Assembly: GCF_003054265.1 (NCBI RefSeq) | Contig: NZ_QBKT01000001.1 | Coordinates: 434,001-498,000 of the forward strand | Direction of reading: 5' to 3' | Source of the DNA: Kordia periserrulae | GTDB taxonomy: Bacteria > Bacteroidota > Bacteroidia > Flavobacteriales > Flavobacteriaceae | DNA length: 64,000 bases | Position numbers and translations under genes: made by a program | Shown: positions 24,952 to 33,789 of the stretch, one piece after another | Position numbering within the stretch: the stretch's first letter is position 1 | Layout of the letters: every line of letters starts with the position of its first letter | Notes under the pieces: model-generated | What the model was told of the DNA's origin: nothing | The model's input: the letters and a program-made list of their open reading frames with translations, nothing else | The model's database searches: none

Positions 24952-26283
24952 CTATTTAAAATCTGTTAGCGGCAATCCGAAATAGAATTCTAGTATTTTT
25001 AAACGGAAAATATAGTCGTACTTGGTTCGAACTACATCCGATTCCGCAGCTTCCAAACGCTGTTTTGATTGACTAAAATCGAACGAGTTCATCATTCCTT
25101 CATTGAAACGTTCAGTAGAATATTTGTGAGCTTCTCTACGTGCTACTAAGGTTTTTTCAGCAGCTTCATAGGCTTTTAACGCACCTTTGGTATCATTGTA
25201 CGCCTGATTGACCGTTGCTTCTAAATCAATTTTAGTTTGTTCTAAGTTAAATTTCGCGCGTTCAATATTGATTCTTGAACGTCGCACACTGTTTCTACTT
25301 CTAAAACCATTAAGAATTGGAATACTTAACTGCAATCCAAACGAATGTGTTTTGTTATCAGAAACCTGAACAAAAAATGGGTTGGTTGGAAAAAGTTCAC
25401 TATCAAAAACGGTAGTACTAAATCCGTAAAAACCAGATAAGCTAGGCAATAGCGTTCCTTTTGCTATTTTTAAATCGTATTCTGCCAATTCGATATTGGT
25501 TTGTGATATTTTTACATCATTTCGTACTTCCAATGACTTTTCAAAAATTTGTCGCGGCGTATTGTTCATAATCGTTGTTGACGGAATCATATAATCGCCT
25601 TCAGCAATATCAAACGTTTCGTAATCGTTTAACAATAACAACTGCGCCAATGATATTTTGGAAAGACGCAAGTTATTTTCAGCGTTCACAATTTGCTGTT
25701 CTTGTGTTGCGGCATTGGCTTCAATTTCTAAGGCATCACCACGTGGCACCACACCTTCTTTTACCAATTCGTTTGTACGATTGAGCTCGTTCATCGTTAC
25801 TTCATACTGTGCTTTTAACACTTTGAGCGATTCTTTATTGAAGAGAATCTGTAAAAACGATTGCACAACCTGTAAGGATGTATTGTCTTTAATATCGTCT
25901 AACTGATATTGATTGGCTAATAATGCCAAATTTGCTCGGTGCAATCTATTGACATTTTGCAAACCATTATAGATATCAACATTTACATTTATAGATCCAT
26001 TAGAGTTTTGCTGAGTTGCTGTTTGAATTTGACCTGTAAGCGGGTTTTGCCCTAAACCTATACTCCACGAATGTCTAGCTGAAATATTTGCTGTTGGCAG
26101 AAAACTTCCTACGGCGTCACTTTTGTCTAATTCTGTATTTTGTCGGTCGAGTTGCGCTTGTTTGATGGCAATATTATTTTCCAACGCATAGTCGACACAC
26201 TCTTTTAATGTCCATTTTTTTTGTGCGGTAGCAAACGTTGTAAATCCTGCTAATAACACGATAATGATATAAACTTTTTTCAT
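24952..26283 (-). CDS. TolC-family outer membrane efflux protein
   Basis: 443 residues with a signal peptide (MKKVYIIIVLLAGFTTFATA, then Q) and the usual TolC start KWTLKECVDYALENNIAIKQ. Two repeats of helical hairpins with barrel strands follow, for example NGSINVNVDIYNGLQNVNRL (about residue 90-115) and HSFGLQLSIPILNGFRSRNS (about residue 315). Length matches TolC-type proteins. It forms the outer-membrane duct of a tripartite exporter with the adaptor and ABC permeases encoded just upstream, 31 bp away. The small frameshifted ORF starts 3 bp after its stop. Confidence 0.94.
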   Translation of the reverse strand: MKKVYIIIVLLAGFTTFATAQKKWTLKECVDYALENNIAIKQAQLDRQNTELDKSDAVGSFLPTANISARHSWSIGLGQNPLTGQIQTATQQNSNGSINVNVDIYNGLQNVNRLHRANLALLANQYQLDDIKDNTSLQVVQSFLQILFNKESLKVLKAQYEVTMNELNRTNELVKEGVVPRGDALEIEANAATQEQQIVNAENNLRLSKISLAQLLLLNDYETFDIAEGDYMIPSTTIMNNTPRQIFEKSLEVRNDVKISQTNIELAEYDLKIAKGTLLPSLSGFYGFSTTVFDSELFPTNPFFVQVSDNKTHSFGLQLSIPILNGFRSRNSVRRSRINIERAKFNLEQTKIDLEATVNQAYNDTKGALKAYEAAEKTLVARREAHKYSTERFNEGMMNSFDFSQSKQRLEAAESDVVRTKYDYIFRLKILEFYFGLPLTDFK

Positions 26284-26314
26284 GGTACTGTAATGGTTAT
26301 GCTGTTTTTCGGTT

Positions 26315-27469
26315 TTATTCGTTTGTTTCTTCTTTGTTATTTTCTTCGCCTTCTTTCTTTTCCTGATCTTCTTTTTTGACAGCGTATTTGTTCCAGATTT
26401 TGATTTTATCGTCTTCTTTTAATCCAGATTTTATTTCGATATTTTTTCCGTCAGAGATACCAACTTCTATGAATTTTTTCTCAAACTCTTGCTCGCCTTT
26501 TTCAATTTCTACATACGGTTTGTCATCATTCTTAGCATCAAATCGCAACAGCCCTTCGTCAATCACTAAGATATCTTCTTTTTTTCCAAGTTCAATCGTT
26601 GCATTCGCGCTATATCCTGCTCTGATGAAAAATTCATCGTCCAACGCTACATCTGCTTTTATTTTGAATTGCACCGTTCCGCTTTCTTCCACACCTTTTG
26701 GTGCTACGAAAGTAAGTGTTGCTGGAAAATCTTTATCTTCAATCGCGCCTAAATTTACGATAAGTTCAGAATTTGGCTTTAATTTTCCAACTTCAGCTTC
26801 GTCAACTTTCCCTTCAAAAATCATTTTTCCTAAATCTGCAATGGTAGCAATGGTAGTTCCTGCATTGAAATTATTACTTTCAATCACTTGATCACCTTCT
26901 TTGATAGGAATGATTAAAATCGTTCCTGAAACCGTTGCTCTAATGTTTGTATTTGCCGCAGAACCACCTACAGAACCTTTTTTGATGATTTGCAAATCGC
27001 TTTGTGCATTTCGCACGTCTTGTTTTGCCTGATTGTACGAAAGTTCTGAACGCTCAAATTCTTGACTCGAAATGATGCCTTTGTCAAAAAGCGTTTTGTT
27101 TCTATCGAATGCAATTTTTGCATTGTCTAACACAATTTGTGCATTTTTAATACGATTTCGAGCGCTGTTTAGCGATTGTTCGTTTGGTACTACTTTGATT
27201 CTCGCAATTAAATCTCCTGTTTGGATTTTGTCACCTTCTTCCACAAATATTTTTTCAATAATTCCTGAGATTTGCGGTTTTATTTCCACTTCATCTTCTG
27301 GGATTACCGTTCCCGCAGCGACGGTTTTTTCAATAATAGTTGTTTTAAAAGGTGTCGTAGTTTCAAAAGTTTCTACGTTCGTTTTATTGGTGTTTACAAA
27401 GTATGAACCTGCAAAAAAAGCAGCTACCAATAGTAATAGTATCAACAGGGTTTTTAAAACTTTTTTCAT
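26315..27469 (-). CDS. Efflux periplasmic adaptor (HlyD/MacA-like membrane fusion protein)
   Basis: 384 residues. An N-terminal signal-anchor (LLILLLLVAAFFAGSYF) is followed by a lipoyl/biotinyl half-motif (GTVIPEDEVEIKPQISGIIE). A helical hairpin spans about 105-165, then the second lipoyl half (GTILIIPIKEGDQVIES) and beta-barrel domains. The C-terminus is very acidic and Lys-rich (EKKEGEENNKEE). MacA-type adaptors connect a MacB-type ABC transporter in the inner membrane to TolC. The gene is 35 bp downstream of the second permease and 31 bp upstream of the tolC-like gene. Confidence 0.94.
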   Translation of the reverse strand: MKKVLKTLLILLLLVAAFFAGSYFVNTNKTNVETFETTTPFKTTIIEKTVAAGTVIPEDEVEIKPQISGIIEKIFVEEGDKIQTGDLIARIKVVPNEQSLNSARNRIKNAQIVLDNAKIAFDRNKTLFDKGIISSQEFERSELSYNQAKQDVRNAQSDLQIIKKGSVGGSAANTNIRATVSGTILIIPIKEGDQVIESNNFNAGTTIATIADLGKMIFEGKVDEAEVGKLKPNSELIVNLGAIEDKDFPATLTFVAPKGVEESGTVQFKIKADVALDDEFFIRAGYSANATIELGKKEDILVIDEGLLRFDAKNDDKPYVEIEKGEQEFEKKFIEVGISDGKNIEIKSGLKEDDKIKIWNKYAVKKEDQEKKEGEENNKEETNE

Positions 27470-27504
27470 TATATGATTCTTAATTTAGTGTATGATTGAT
27501 GTTG

Positions 27505-28764
27505 TTATTCTTCTCGTAAGGCTTCTATTGGTCGAATACTTACGGCGCGTTGCGCTGGTATGAGTCCAATGAGCGTTCCTAATATGACCATTATGGCAAT
27601 GGCTAAACCGATGTATTCCAAACTTACCGTTGGATTGATGAATGGAAAATCCAATCCTTTGGTAAAGTTATTTAGTAATTTTAGTGACAATCCTCCAACG
27701 GTCATTCCTAAAAGTCCAGCAACCAGCGTTAAAAATACCGATTCTAAAATGATTTGTCCGCGAATTTCATTTGGTTTTGCGCCCAATGCACGTCGGATTC
27801 CGATTTCTTTGGTACGTTCTTTTACCGTGATTAATAATATATTTCCAATTGCGATAACGCCTGCTAAAATGGTGGCAATTCCCACAATAAGTGCTGTAAA
27901 TTTGAGTCCTTTGACAAATCCTGTGATTTTACCAAACATTTCTCCAAAGTTTGCTGCTCCAAAGGCGCGTTCATCATTTGGATGCACGGTGTATCTTCTT
28001 TTAAGTAATTCTTTTGTTTTTTCTTCAATGGCAACAATGTCTTCTTCAGGATATCCTGCAATAACCATCCAACCGATTCTGTTTCCTGTATTGAATACTT
28101 TTTTAAACGTTGTAAACGGAATAAAGATAGAGTCGTCTCCTTCAAAGAAATCTGTATTGTTTCTTTTGTACACGCCGACTACTTGAAAATACACATTGTT
28201 GATTTTGATGTATTGTCCAACAGGATTTTCGTCTTTTTCAAAGAGTTCTCTTTCTACACGTTCTCCAATGACACATATTTTACGACTGTCTTTGATATCT
28301 TTTTGATTTAAGAAACGACCTTTGCGCAACTTCTTTTTCGACACATTGTCAATAATTGGATAATCGCCAAAAACCTTATAGTTTTCAGATTTCATATCGT
28401 TTACCACAAGTGGCGCAGCGCCTCCAAATAATCCTCTCGCATTTCGTGGTGCTACAAATTGCACGCCTTCTATTTGATTGGCAATTCGGTAGGTATCACT
28501 AATTTCAAGTTGAATGTTACGATTTCTGTTGTAACCGCCGTAGGGAATTCCCGTTTGTTGTCCCCAAAGAAAAATACTATTGGTAGCTAAATCTTTAAAC
28601 GTTACATCAAAACCATTTTCCATTCCTTTGGCGGCTCCTTGCAATCCTACAAAGAGTAGAATTCCCCAAAAAACACCAATAATCGTAATTGCCGTTCGTA
28701 GTTTGTTTTTACGAATGGTTCCGAAAATTTCTTGCCAAGTATCTCTTGTAAATATAAATTTCAT
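27505..28764 (-). CDS. MacB-like ABC transporter permease (FtsX family)
   Basis: 419 residues. N-terminal membrane helix (about 22-42; RTAITIIGVFWGILLFVGL), a large periplasmic MacB_PCD domain (about 45-270), then three FtsX-type helices. The conserved cytosolic loop VKERTKEIGIRRALGAKP lies between the first two of them, and the end is GLIPAQRAVSIRPIEALREE. It has no ATPase domain, unlike E. coli MacB, so it must use the ATPase encoded two genes upstream. The neighbouring permease is a paralogue, so the pair probably acts as a heterodimer (inference). Confidence 0.93.
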   Translation of the reverse strand: MKFIFTRDTWQEIFGTIRKNKLRTAITIIGVFWGILLFVGLQGAAKGMENGFDVTFKDLATNSIFLWGQQTGIPYGGYNRNRNIQLEISDTYRIANQIEGVQFVAPRNARGLFGGAAPLVVNDMKSENYKVFGDYPIIDNVSKKKLRKGRFLNQKDIKDSRKICVIGERVERELFEKDENPVGQYIKINNVYFQVVGVYKRNNTDFFEGDDSIFIPFTTFKKVFNTGNRIGWMVIAGYPEEDIVAIEEKTKELLKRRYTVHPNDERAFGAANFGEMFGKITGFVKGLKFTALIVGIATILAGVIAIGNILLITVKERTKEIGIRRALGAKPNEIRGQIILESVFLTLVAGLLGMTVGGLSLKLLNNFTKGLDFPFINPTVSLEYIGLAIAIMVILGTLIGLIPAQRAVSIRPIEALREE

Positions 28765-28780
28765 CGTTTCTTGGTGTTGT

Positions 28781-30013
28781 TTATTCGTCTCTTAATGCGA
28801 CAATTGGTTTTACTTTTGCGGCGCGTCTTGCGGGAATGTATCCTGCAATGAGTCCAGATATTACTAAAATGATGGTAGCACCTATAATAGTTCCTTGACT
28901 TACATTCGGATTGGTGATAAACCAGTCTTTTAGTTTATCGCCCATAGAATTTAATATAAAGTTTCCGATGACCAAACCGATATACCCAAACAGTAATGTG
29001 ATGACTACCGTTTCCTGCAATATCATTCCGATGACTGAACTAGGTTTGGCGCCTAATGCTTTGCGAATTCCGAGTTCTTTGGTACGTTCTTTTACAATGT
29101 ACACCATGATATTACTAATTCCAATGACACCTGCTAGTAATGTTCCGATACCAATCACAATGACAATGATTTGCAACAGACTGGCAAACTGCAAGGTTTC
29201 TTCTAAGTCTTCTATTTTGTTGTTAATTCGAAGTGCACTTCTGTCGCTTGGCGCAATATTGTGTCGTTTTTTGAGTTCTTTTTCAATTTCTTTGGAAAGT
29301 TTTCGGGCTCCGTTAGCTCCGATACTCATGTCATACATCAAATTGATTTGATCTATTCGTTCCGTGTTTTTGTAAATGCGTTGTGTGGTACTTACAGGTG
29401 TATAAATGGTGCGTTCTTCTCGGTCGCCACTTCCTTCATCTTTAAAAACACCGATAACACGATACACGATTTTGTTCATGCTAAAGTATTCTCCAACAGC
29501 ATCTTTATCGCCAAATAAGTCTTTTTCTACCAAACGCCCGATAACTGCCACACGCGCATCGGTACGTATATCATTTTGATTGATATAGCGTCCTTTGAAT
29601 GTTTCTGTTTGTTCTAAATATTGATGCGATGGATGTACTGCACGCACATCGTAACTTCCGTATTCGTTTTTATATTTTGCCGAAACACCTTTAAATACAC
29701 GTGCTGTGATATGTTCGAGTCGGTCTGCGAATTTTTCTTTTAAGAATTCTAGGTCTTCGTTTTCAAACTCAATGCGCCTGTTTTCCTTAAAGCCTTTGAA
29801 GGGTTTTGACGTACTTCTTGGGCTAATGAAAATGGTATTTTGTGCATCGTCTTGAAAGGATTCGTAAAAGGTGTTTTTGAGTCCATTTCCCATTCCGAAA
29901 AGAATCGTGAAAATCAAAATTCCAAGCGTCACAGTAAACCCTGCCAAGAGCGTTCTTAGCTTGTTTTTATTGATAGTTTGGAATATTTCTCGCCAACGAT
30001 CTAAATCAAACAT
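28781..30013 (-). CDS. MacB-like ABC transporter permease (FtsX family)
   Basis: 410 residues with the same plan as the next gene: an N-terminal helix (LRTLLAGFTVTLGILIFTIL), a periplasmic MacB_PCD domain, and three C-terminal helices with VKERTKELGIRKALGAKP and GYIPARRAAKVKPIVALRDE. It overlaps the ATPase gene by 8 bp and is 16 bp upstream of its paralogue. It would carry substrate together with that second permease, the ATPase, adaptor and TolC-like channel. The substrate cannot be read from sequence; antibiotics, peptides or lipids are all known for such exporters. Confidence 0.93.
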   Translation of the reverse strand: MFDLDRWREIFQTINKNKLRTLLAGFTVTLGILIFTILFGMGNGLKNTFYESFQDDAQNTIFISPRSTSKPFKGFKENRRIEFENEDLEFLKEKFADRLEHITARVFKGVSAKYKNEYGSYDVRAVHPSHQYLEQTETFKGRYINQNDIRTDARVAVIGRLVEKDLFGDKDAVGEYFSMNKIVYRVIGVFKDEGSGDREERTIYTPVSTTQRIYKNTERIDQINLMYDMSIGANGARKLSKEIEKELKKRHNIAPSDRSALRINNKIEDLEETLQFASLLQIIVIVIGIGTLLAGVIGISNIMVYIVKERTKELGIRKALGAKPSSVIGMILQETVVITLLFGYIGLVIGNFILNSMGDKLKDWFITNPNVSQGTIIGATIILVISGLIAGYIPARRAAKVKPIVALRDE

Positions 30014-30707
30014 GTTCAGAAGCTCTTACTTGTTCTACAAATTTGTCTTGCTCTATCACACCGTCTTTTAACATCACAATACGTTTGGTCATGTGTGCAA
30101 TGTCTTCTTCGTGTGTTACTACTAAAATTGTTTTTCCTTCGTCATTGATTCCTTGCAAAAAATCCATTACTTCGTATGAAGTTTTGGTATCTAATGCACC
30201 TGTTGGCTCATCGGCTAGTAATACTTTTGGCTCAGAAGCCAATGCACGTGCAATGGCTACACGTTGTTTTTGTCCACCAGAAAGCTCACTTGGTAAGTGA
30301 TGCGCCCAATCCGCTAGTCCAACTTTTTCAAGATAGTAGAGTGCTTTTTCTTTTCGGATTTTTCGCGAAATACCTTGATAGTATAAAGGCAGCGCTACGT
30401 TTTCGGCAGCATCTTTATAATTAATCAGATTGAAAGATTGAAAGATGAAACCTAAGAATTTATTACGGTAGATTGCTGCTTTTTTTTCGCTTAAATTTTT
30501 AATTGGAACATTGTCGAGCACGTACGAACCTTTGTCGGCTTCGTCTAACATTCCGATAATATTTAGTAGGGTAGATTTCCCTGAACCAGAAGATCCCATG
30601 ATGGAAACAAATTCTCCTTCTTTGATATCGAGATTGATTCCTTTGAGTACGTGAAGCGAGTTACTTCCCATACGATAGGATTTGTGAAGTTCCTTGATTT
30701 GAATCAT
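30006..30707 (-). CDS. ABC transporter ATP-binding protein (MacB/LolD type)
   Basis: 233 residues, a stand-alone ABC ATPase. Walker A is MGSSGSGKSTLLNIIG, the Q-loop is FQSFNLIN, the signature is LSGGQKQRVAIARALAS, Walker B is VLLADEPTGALD, and the switch His lies in VVTHEEDI. It belongs to the LolD/MacB/FtsE group that powers FtsX-type permeases. It is the first gene of the exporter operon. A 12-bp perfect inverted repeat with a 24-nt spacer lies 20 bp upstream (30728-30775). Confidence 0.95.
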   Translation of the reverse strand: MIQIKELHKSYRMGSNSLHVLKGINLDIKEGEFVSIMGSSGSGKSTLLNIIGMLDEADKGSYVLDNVPIKNLSEKKAAIYRNKFLGFIFQSFNLINYKDAAENVALPLYYQGISRKIRKEKALYYLEKVGLADWAHHLPSELSGGQKQRVAIARALASEPKVLLADEPTGALDTKTSYEVMDFLQGINDEGKTILVVTHEEDIAHMTKRIVMLKDGVIEQDKFVEQVRASEHV

Positions 30708-30727
30708 AGATGGTTAGGTGTTTAGTC

Positions 30728-30775
30728 AACACAATATTACATATTTGCAGTTACAAGTGTTATTAATATTGTGTT
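30728..30775. promoter_or_regulatory. 12-bp perfect inverted repeat upstream of efflux operon
   Basis: AACACAATATTA at 30728-30739 is the exact reverse complement of TAATATTGTGTT at 30764-30775, with a 24-nt spacer. It begins 20 bp upstream of the ATPase gene start. No T run follows on the coding strand, so a regulator-binding site or split operator is a better guess than a terminator. Confidence 0.4.
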
Positions 30776-30834
30776 AATCTTATTTTGATTGATTTCTATA
30801 TAAGACTATCCAAACACGATTTCGTTACAAAAAC

Positions 30835-31068
30835 CTATGATTTTTTTACCGCTTCTTTCTTATTAAGAAGTTTGTAGATGTAAAATATGGTGATTCCGAC
30901 CAAAATGTAAGGAATTGCCATTAAATACACGATTCCGTTGTTGATTCCCTTAGCTTGTGATACATCTGCTTCCGATTCTAATACAGCTCTACACATGGCA
31001 CATTGCGCATCTGACGGAAGTACAACAAGCAAGAATAATACAAATACTATGTAGTGTTTCTTTTTCAT
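30835..31068 (-). CDS. Small exported/membrane protein with CxxC motif
   Basis: 77 residues from ATG 31068, whose A is shared with the TAA of the DUF420 gene (TAATG), so it is translationally coupled. The signal peptide region is MKKKHYIVFVLFLLVVLPSD, then AQCAMCRAVLES with a CxxC pair just after the predicted cleavage site. One membrane helix follows (YLMAIPYILVGITIFYIYKLL), then a basic tail. I know no named family. Its place behind DUF420 and SCO genes suggests a role in copper delivery or oxidase assembly, which is inference. An upstream in-frame extension to 31161 is rejected because it lies inside the DUF420 gene. Confidence 0.75.
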   Translation of the reverse strand: MKKKHYIVFVLFLLVVLPSDAQCAMCRAVLESEADVSQAKGINNGIVYLMAIPYILVGITIFYIYKLLNKKEAVKKS

Positions 31069-31631
31069 TAAGGAATAGCGTTTACAATTGCTACAGCTTT
31101 GTCGTAGTACGGCGAAATCATAAGATAGACTACAACGCCTGTTATCGCAACATATAACCAAATTGGAAAGGTGATTTTTGCTATTTTTTTGTGTTTGTCG
31201 AAACGTTTTGCCAAGGCTTTTACATAGGTGATTAACACCAGCGGAATAATCGCAATACTCAACACAATATGCGAAATCAGAATAAAGAAATACACACCAC
31301 GCATAAACGCATCAGGATTTCCGTATTTAGTAGATTCTGAAGTCATGTGATACGCCACATACATCGCCAAGAATGCTACTGATAGTCCGATGCATATTTT
31401 CATCAACGTTTCGTGCAGCTTTATTTTTTTGTTTTTGATAGCAATGACTGCAGCAATTAATACTACTGCCGTAATTCCGTTTATCGTTGCATAAATTGGC
31501 GGTAAAAATGTCAACGGTTCTACACTTTCGAGTTTTACTCTAAACAAAATAGCGACTACTACAGGAATTGCTACAGATAGTGCAATAATCAGTTTTTTAT
31601 ATTTTTTTTCGATGTCGGTTGTTGCTTCCAT
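31068..31631 (-). CDS. DUF420 membrane protein (cytochrome oxidase-linked)
   Basis: 187 residues from ATG 31631; an in-frame GTG at 31640 is an alternative. Five or so membrane helices can be seen (LIIALSVAIPVVVAILFRV, AVVLIAAVIAIKNK, IGLSVAFLAMYVAYHMTS, FFILISHIVLSIAIIPLVL, and the final IWLYVAITGVVVYLMI). The His residues in LHETLMK, YHMTSES and SHIVLS fit the DUF420 pattern. DUF420 (CtaM-like in Firmicutes) genes sit beside cytochrome oxidase and SCO genes and are linked to oxidase assembly. The biochemical role is not settled. It starts 12 bp after the SCO stop. Confidence 0.9.
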   Translation of the reverse strand: MEATTDIEKKYKKLIIALSVAIPVVVAILFRVKLESVEPLTFLPPIYATINGITAVVLIAAVIAIKNKKIKLHETLMKICIGLSVAFLAMYVAYHMTSESTKYGNPDAFMRGVYFFILISHIVLSIAIIPLVLITYVKALAKRFDKHKKIAKITFPIWLYVAITGVVVYLMISPYYDKAVAIVNAIP

Positions 31632-31643
31632 AGTATGCACTAT

Positions 31644-32348
31644 TTATTCTTCTTCTAGTAAATTTTTAATGTCTTGTTTGAGCATTTCTACTTCTTCAAT
31701 ATCGGTTCCTTGATAGTAGATTTTTGGATTTCCGTGCTTATCTCTTCGCGAACGTATGAAACCGTTTTTATCAATCAACGCAAAATATCCTTGATGTTCA
31801 AATCCGCCAGCCACCGCAGGATTGATTCCTGTAAAGATGTTAAACCCTGTATTGGAAAGTTTGTGAATTTCTTCCAAATCGCCTGTTAAAAAATGCCAGT
31901 TAAGTGATTTTACACCATATCGTTCTGCATATTCTTTTAAGACTTTTGGCGTATCTGTCTTAGGATCGATGGTGAATGACGCAATGGCAAAATCGTCGCG
32001 TCCGTGAAATTCTTCATCAAGTGTACGCATGTTGCTATTCATTACAGGACATATTGTTGGACAGGTAGTGAAGAAAAATTCCATCACAGTTACTTTTCCA
32101 TTAAAATCTTGATTAGAGATTTCTAAACTATCTTGATTGATAAATAGAAAATCGGGCACTCTTCGTGCTTTTCCATCAATTTTAAGGTACATCAATTTGG
32201 TGTTTCGTTCTGCACCCACAATATTCATTCGGTCTTTTTCAACCGTTTCGCCTTTTTGCACTTTGTCAACGATTTTAGGAACGAAAATAATTCCAAAAAC
32301 TAAGATGATTAGCGCAATTCCGATGTATGAATAGTTCTTTTTTTGCAT
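31644..32348 (-). CDS. SCO1/SenC family copper chaperone
   Basis: 234 residues anchored by an N-terminal helix (YSYIGIALIILVFGIIFVP). The thioredoxin-like SCO domain has the copper-binding Cys pair in TTCPTICPVMNSN (CxxxC) and the third ligand His in FEHQGYFALIDKNG. SCO proteins load copper into the CuA site of oxidase subunit II or reduce its cysteines, from the periplasmic side of the membrane. It is followed by DUF420 and preceded 3 bp upstream by a related protein lacking Cys. These genes sit next to the oxidase operon, which fits a CuA-assembly role. Confidence 0.94.
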   Translation of the reverse strand: MQKKNYSYIGIALIILVFGIIFVPKIVDKVQKGETVEKDRMNIVGAERNTKLMYLKIDGKARRVPDFLFINQDSLEISNQDFNGKVTVMEFFFTTCPTICPVMNSNMRTLDEEFHGRDDFAIASFTIDPKTDTPKVLKEYAERYGVKSLNWHFLTGDLEEIHKLSNTGFNIFTGINPAVAGGFEHQGYFALIDKNGFIRSRRDKHGNPKIYYQGTDIEEVEMLKQDIKNLLEEE

Positions 32349-32351
32349 GTT

Positions 32352-33044
32352 TTATTTTTTCAAGTCTTCCGTTCTTCTTTTGTCAGATTTCTCATTTTTT
32401 CCACCGCGATATTCTTTGAAAAGAATTCGAACGTCATCTGTCATTTTACCTGATAATTCAGAAATTAAGATTGTATTGTAGCCATACAGCATATATGGCG
32501 CTGCTTTTTCTTCAATTTCATCGTCTGTTCTATCGTCAATACGTCCACGCAGGTCTTTGTTTTTGTCAATGATATACACATATTCTGAACTCCCAAATTC
32601 GTCTAATGGCAATGGAGATTCTAGTCCGTCAAACACACGTTCTAGTTCATCTTTTTCAACAATGACAAAGTTCCAGTATTTTTGTTCGTCTGCAAAACGA
32701 CTGATTTCTTGTTTCAGATTTTTAATTTCCTCCTCTTGTCCAGGCGTTACTAACATTACCAATTGAAAATGCTTGAATCCGCTGAAACGTTTGTATATTT
32801 TTTGATTGAGATTGAGAACGTTGATTTTTCTATCTTTTACTTTGCTTCCTAGAAAGCCAAGAATGGTAATTTTACCTTTAAATTGAATAGAATCTCTTCC
32901 TTCAAAAGAAGTGTAGTTGACCAATTCTGATACATTTTGTTTGATTATAGGAAGCTGACGATAGTTGTGATTGGTAAATAGAAGAATCAATACAATTGTG
33001 ATGGGTAGTAAGAATAAAATTCCTAAGATGATTTTCTTTTTCAT
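32352..33044 (-). CDS. Membrane-anchored SCO/thioredoxin-like protein without the Cys pair
   Basis: 230 residues with an N-terminal helix (IILGILFLLPITIVLILLF) and an outline that parallels the SCO protein next to it. A strand ITILGFLGSKVKDRKINVLN takes the place of the SCO metal site, then FQLVMLVTPGQEEEIKNLKQ and a long helical region. I count no CxxxC pair anywhere, so it cannot bind copper in the SCO way. It begins the SCO-DUF420 unit (3 bp to SCO). A perfect -7 box at 33152-33159 lies about 108 bp upstream. I do not know a specific function. Confidence 0.7.
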   Translation of the reverse strand: MKKKIILGILFLLPITIVLILLFTNHNYRQLPIIKQNVSELVNYTSFEGRDSIQFKGKITILGFLGSKVKDRKINVLNLNQKIYKRFSGFKHFQLVMLVTPGQEEEIKNLKQEISRFADEQKYWNFVIVEKDELERVFDGLESPLPLDEFGSSEYVYIIDKNKDLRGRIDDRTDDEIEEKAAPYMLYGYNTILISELSGKMTDDVRILFKEYRGGKNEKSDKRRTEDLKK

Positions 33045-33151
33045 GAGTACGTTTGTATCGTTATTCTTCTTTTTAAAAAGTTTAGCAGCTTCATCGTCAA
33101 GCTTTTAAACTAATGAAAAGTGCTTTTTTTACAACTACAACTTTTCTACTG

Positions 33152-33159
33152 CAAAAATA
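33152..33159 (-). promoter_or_regulatory. -7 box for the SCO/DUF420 unit
   Basis: The minus strand reads TATTTTTG, a perfect TAnnTTTG match about 108 bp before the first gene of the unit. No clear -33 TTG was seen at the normal distance. Confidence 0.4.
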
Positions 33160-33301
33160 AAAATCGGTTCGCGAATTACCGCGATAATCTTCCGTTTTTT
33201 TCGCTTTTCGGACTGTTTTTAGAAAAGAATTAACATTATTATTTGATGAATCTTAAAAAGACAAAATTCACCCAAAAACCATCAAAATTTTGAAAGTGAA
33301 T

Positions 33302-33336
33302 CGCATAAAAAAAGACAGTAAAAAATTACTGTCTTT
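33302..33336 (-). terminator. Terminator of cyoE-cox operon
   Basis: Read on the minus strand, an 11-bp stem (33326-33336 with 33311-33321, AAAGACAGTAA) with a 4-nt loop runs straight into TTTTTTT. It lies 24 bp after the subunit IV stop. Confidence 0.88.
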
Positions 33337-33359
33337 CGGTATATGTTTAAGGTGTCATT

Positions 33360-33758
33360 TTAGAAATTCCACTTGATAAATCCGTTTGCTTTTACGTCTT
33401 CAATATACGTTCCTTCTTGTAAAAGGATAAAGATTAAGTAGCAAATTAGGAATACTGCTGTCCAAACTACTGCTCTACGCAACGAGCTTTTTTCATCACG
33501 CAAGTGCATAAAGTCCCAAGCAATATAGTATGCTTTTACAATCGTTAAAACGATAAATACCCAGTTTAACAATTTCATTCCGATGAAGTAGTTATCAACT
33601 AAGATTGAAGGCTTTGCAATACCCAATCCAACTTCAACGATTGTTACAATAGATAAGAAGATTAAAACGCCCCAAATTTTTTGAACGTTTGACTTGAATT
33701 TAAGTCTTCCTCTAAATATGGCTAATTTGTGTTCCGTATGTCCGTGATCGTGTGCCAT
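33360..33758 (-). CDS. Cytochrome c oxidase subunit IV family protein
   Basis: 132 residues with three membrane helices (IWGVLIFLSIVTIVEVGLGI, FIGMKLLNWVFIVLTIVKAY, AVVWTAVFLICYLIFILL). The conserved short loop AYYIAWDFMHLRDEK of the prokaryotic COX4 family lies between the last two. The N-terminus is His-rich (MAHDHGHTEHK). Small subunit IV proteins stabilise heme-copper oxidases. It is the last gene of the cyoE-cox3-cox3 operon and is followed by a terminator. Confidence 0.9.
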   Translation of the reverse strand: MAHDHGHTEHKLAIFRGRLKFKSNVQKIWGVLIFLSIVTIVEVGLGIAKPSILVDNYFIGMKLLNWVFIVLTIVKAYYIAWDFMHLRDEKSSLRRAVVWTAVFLICYLIFILLQEGTYIEDVKANGFIKWNF

Positions 33759-33789
33759 GATAATTATATAATTTCTTTGATATTTTTGA

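Larger units (their letters stand above)
33045..33359. other. 315-bp gap between SCO-like gene and oxidase subunit IV gene
   Basis: No gene is visible. It contains a -7 box on the minus strand (33152-33159, TATTTTTG) for the SCO unit, an AT-rich stretch, and the terminator of the oxidase operon at 33302-33336. Confidence 0.8.
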
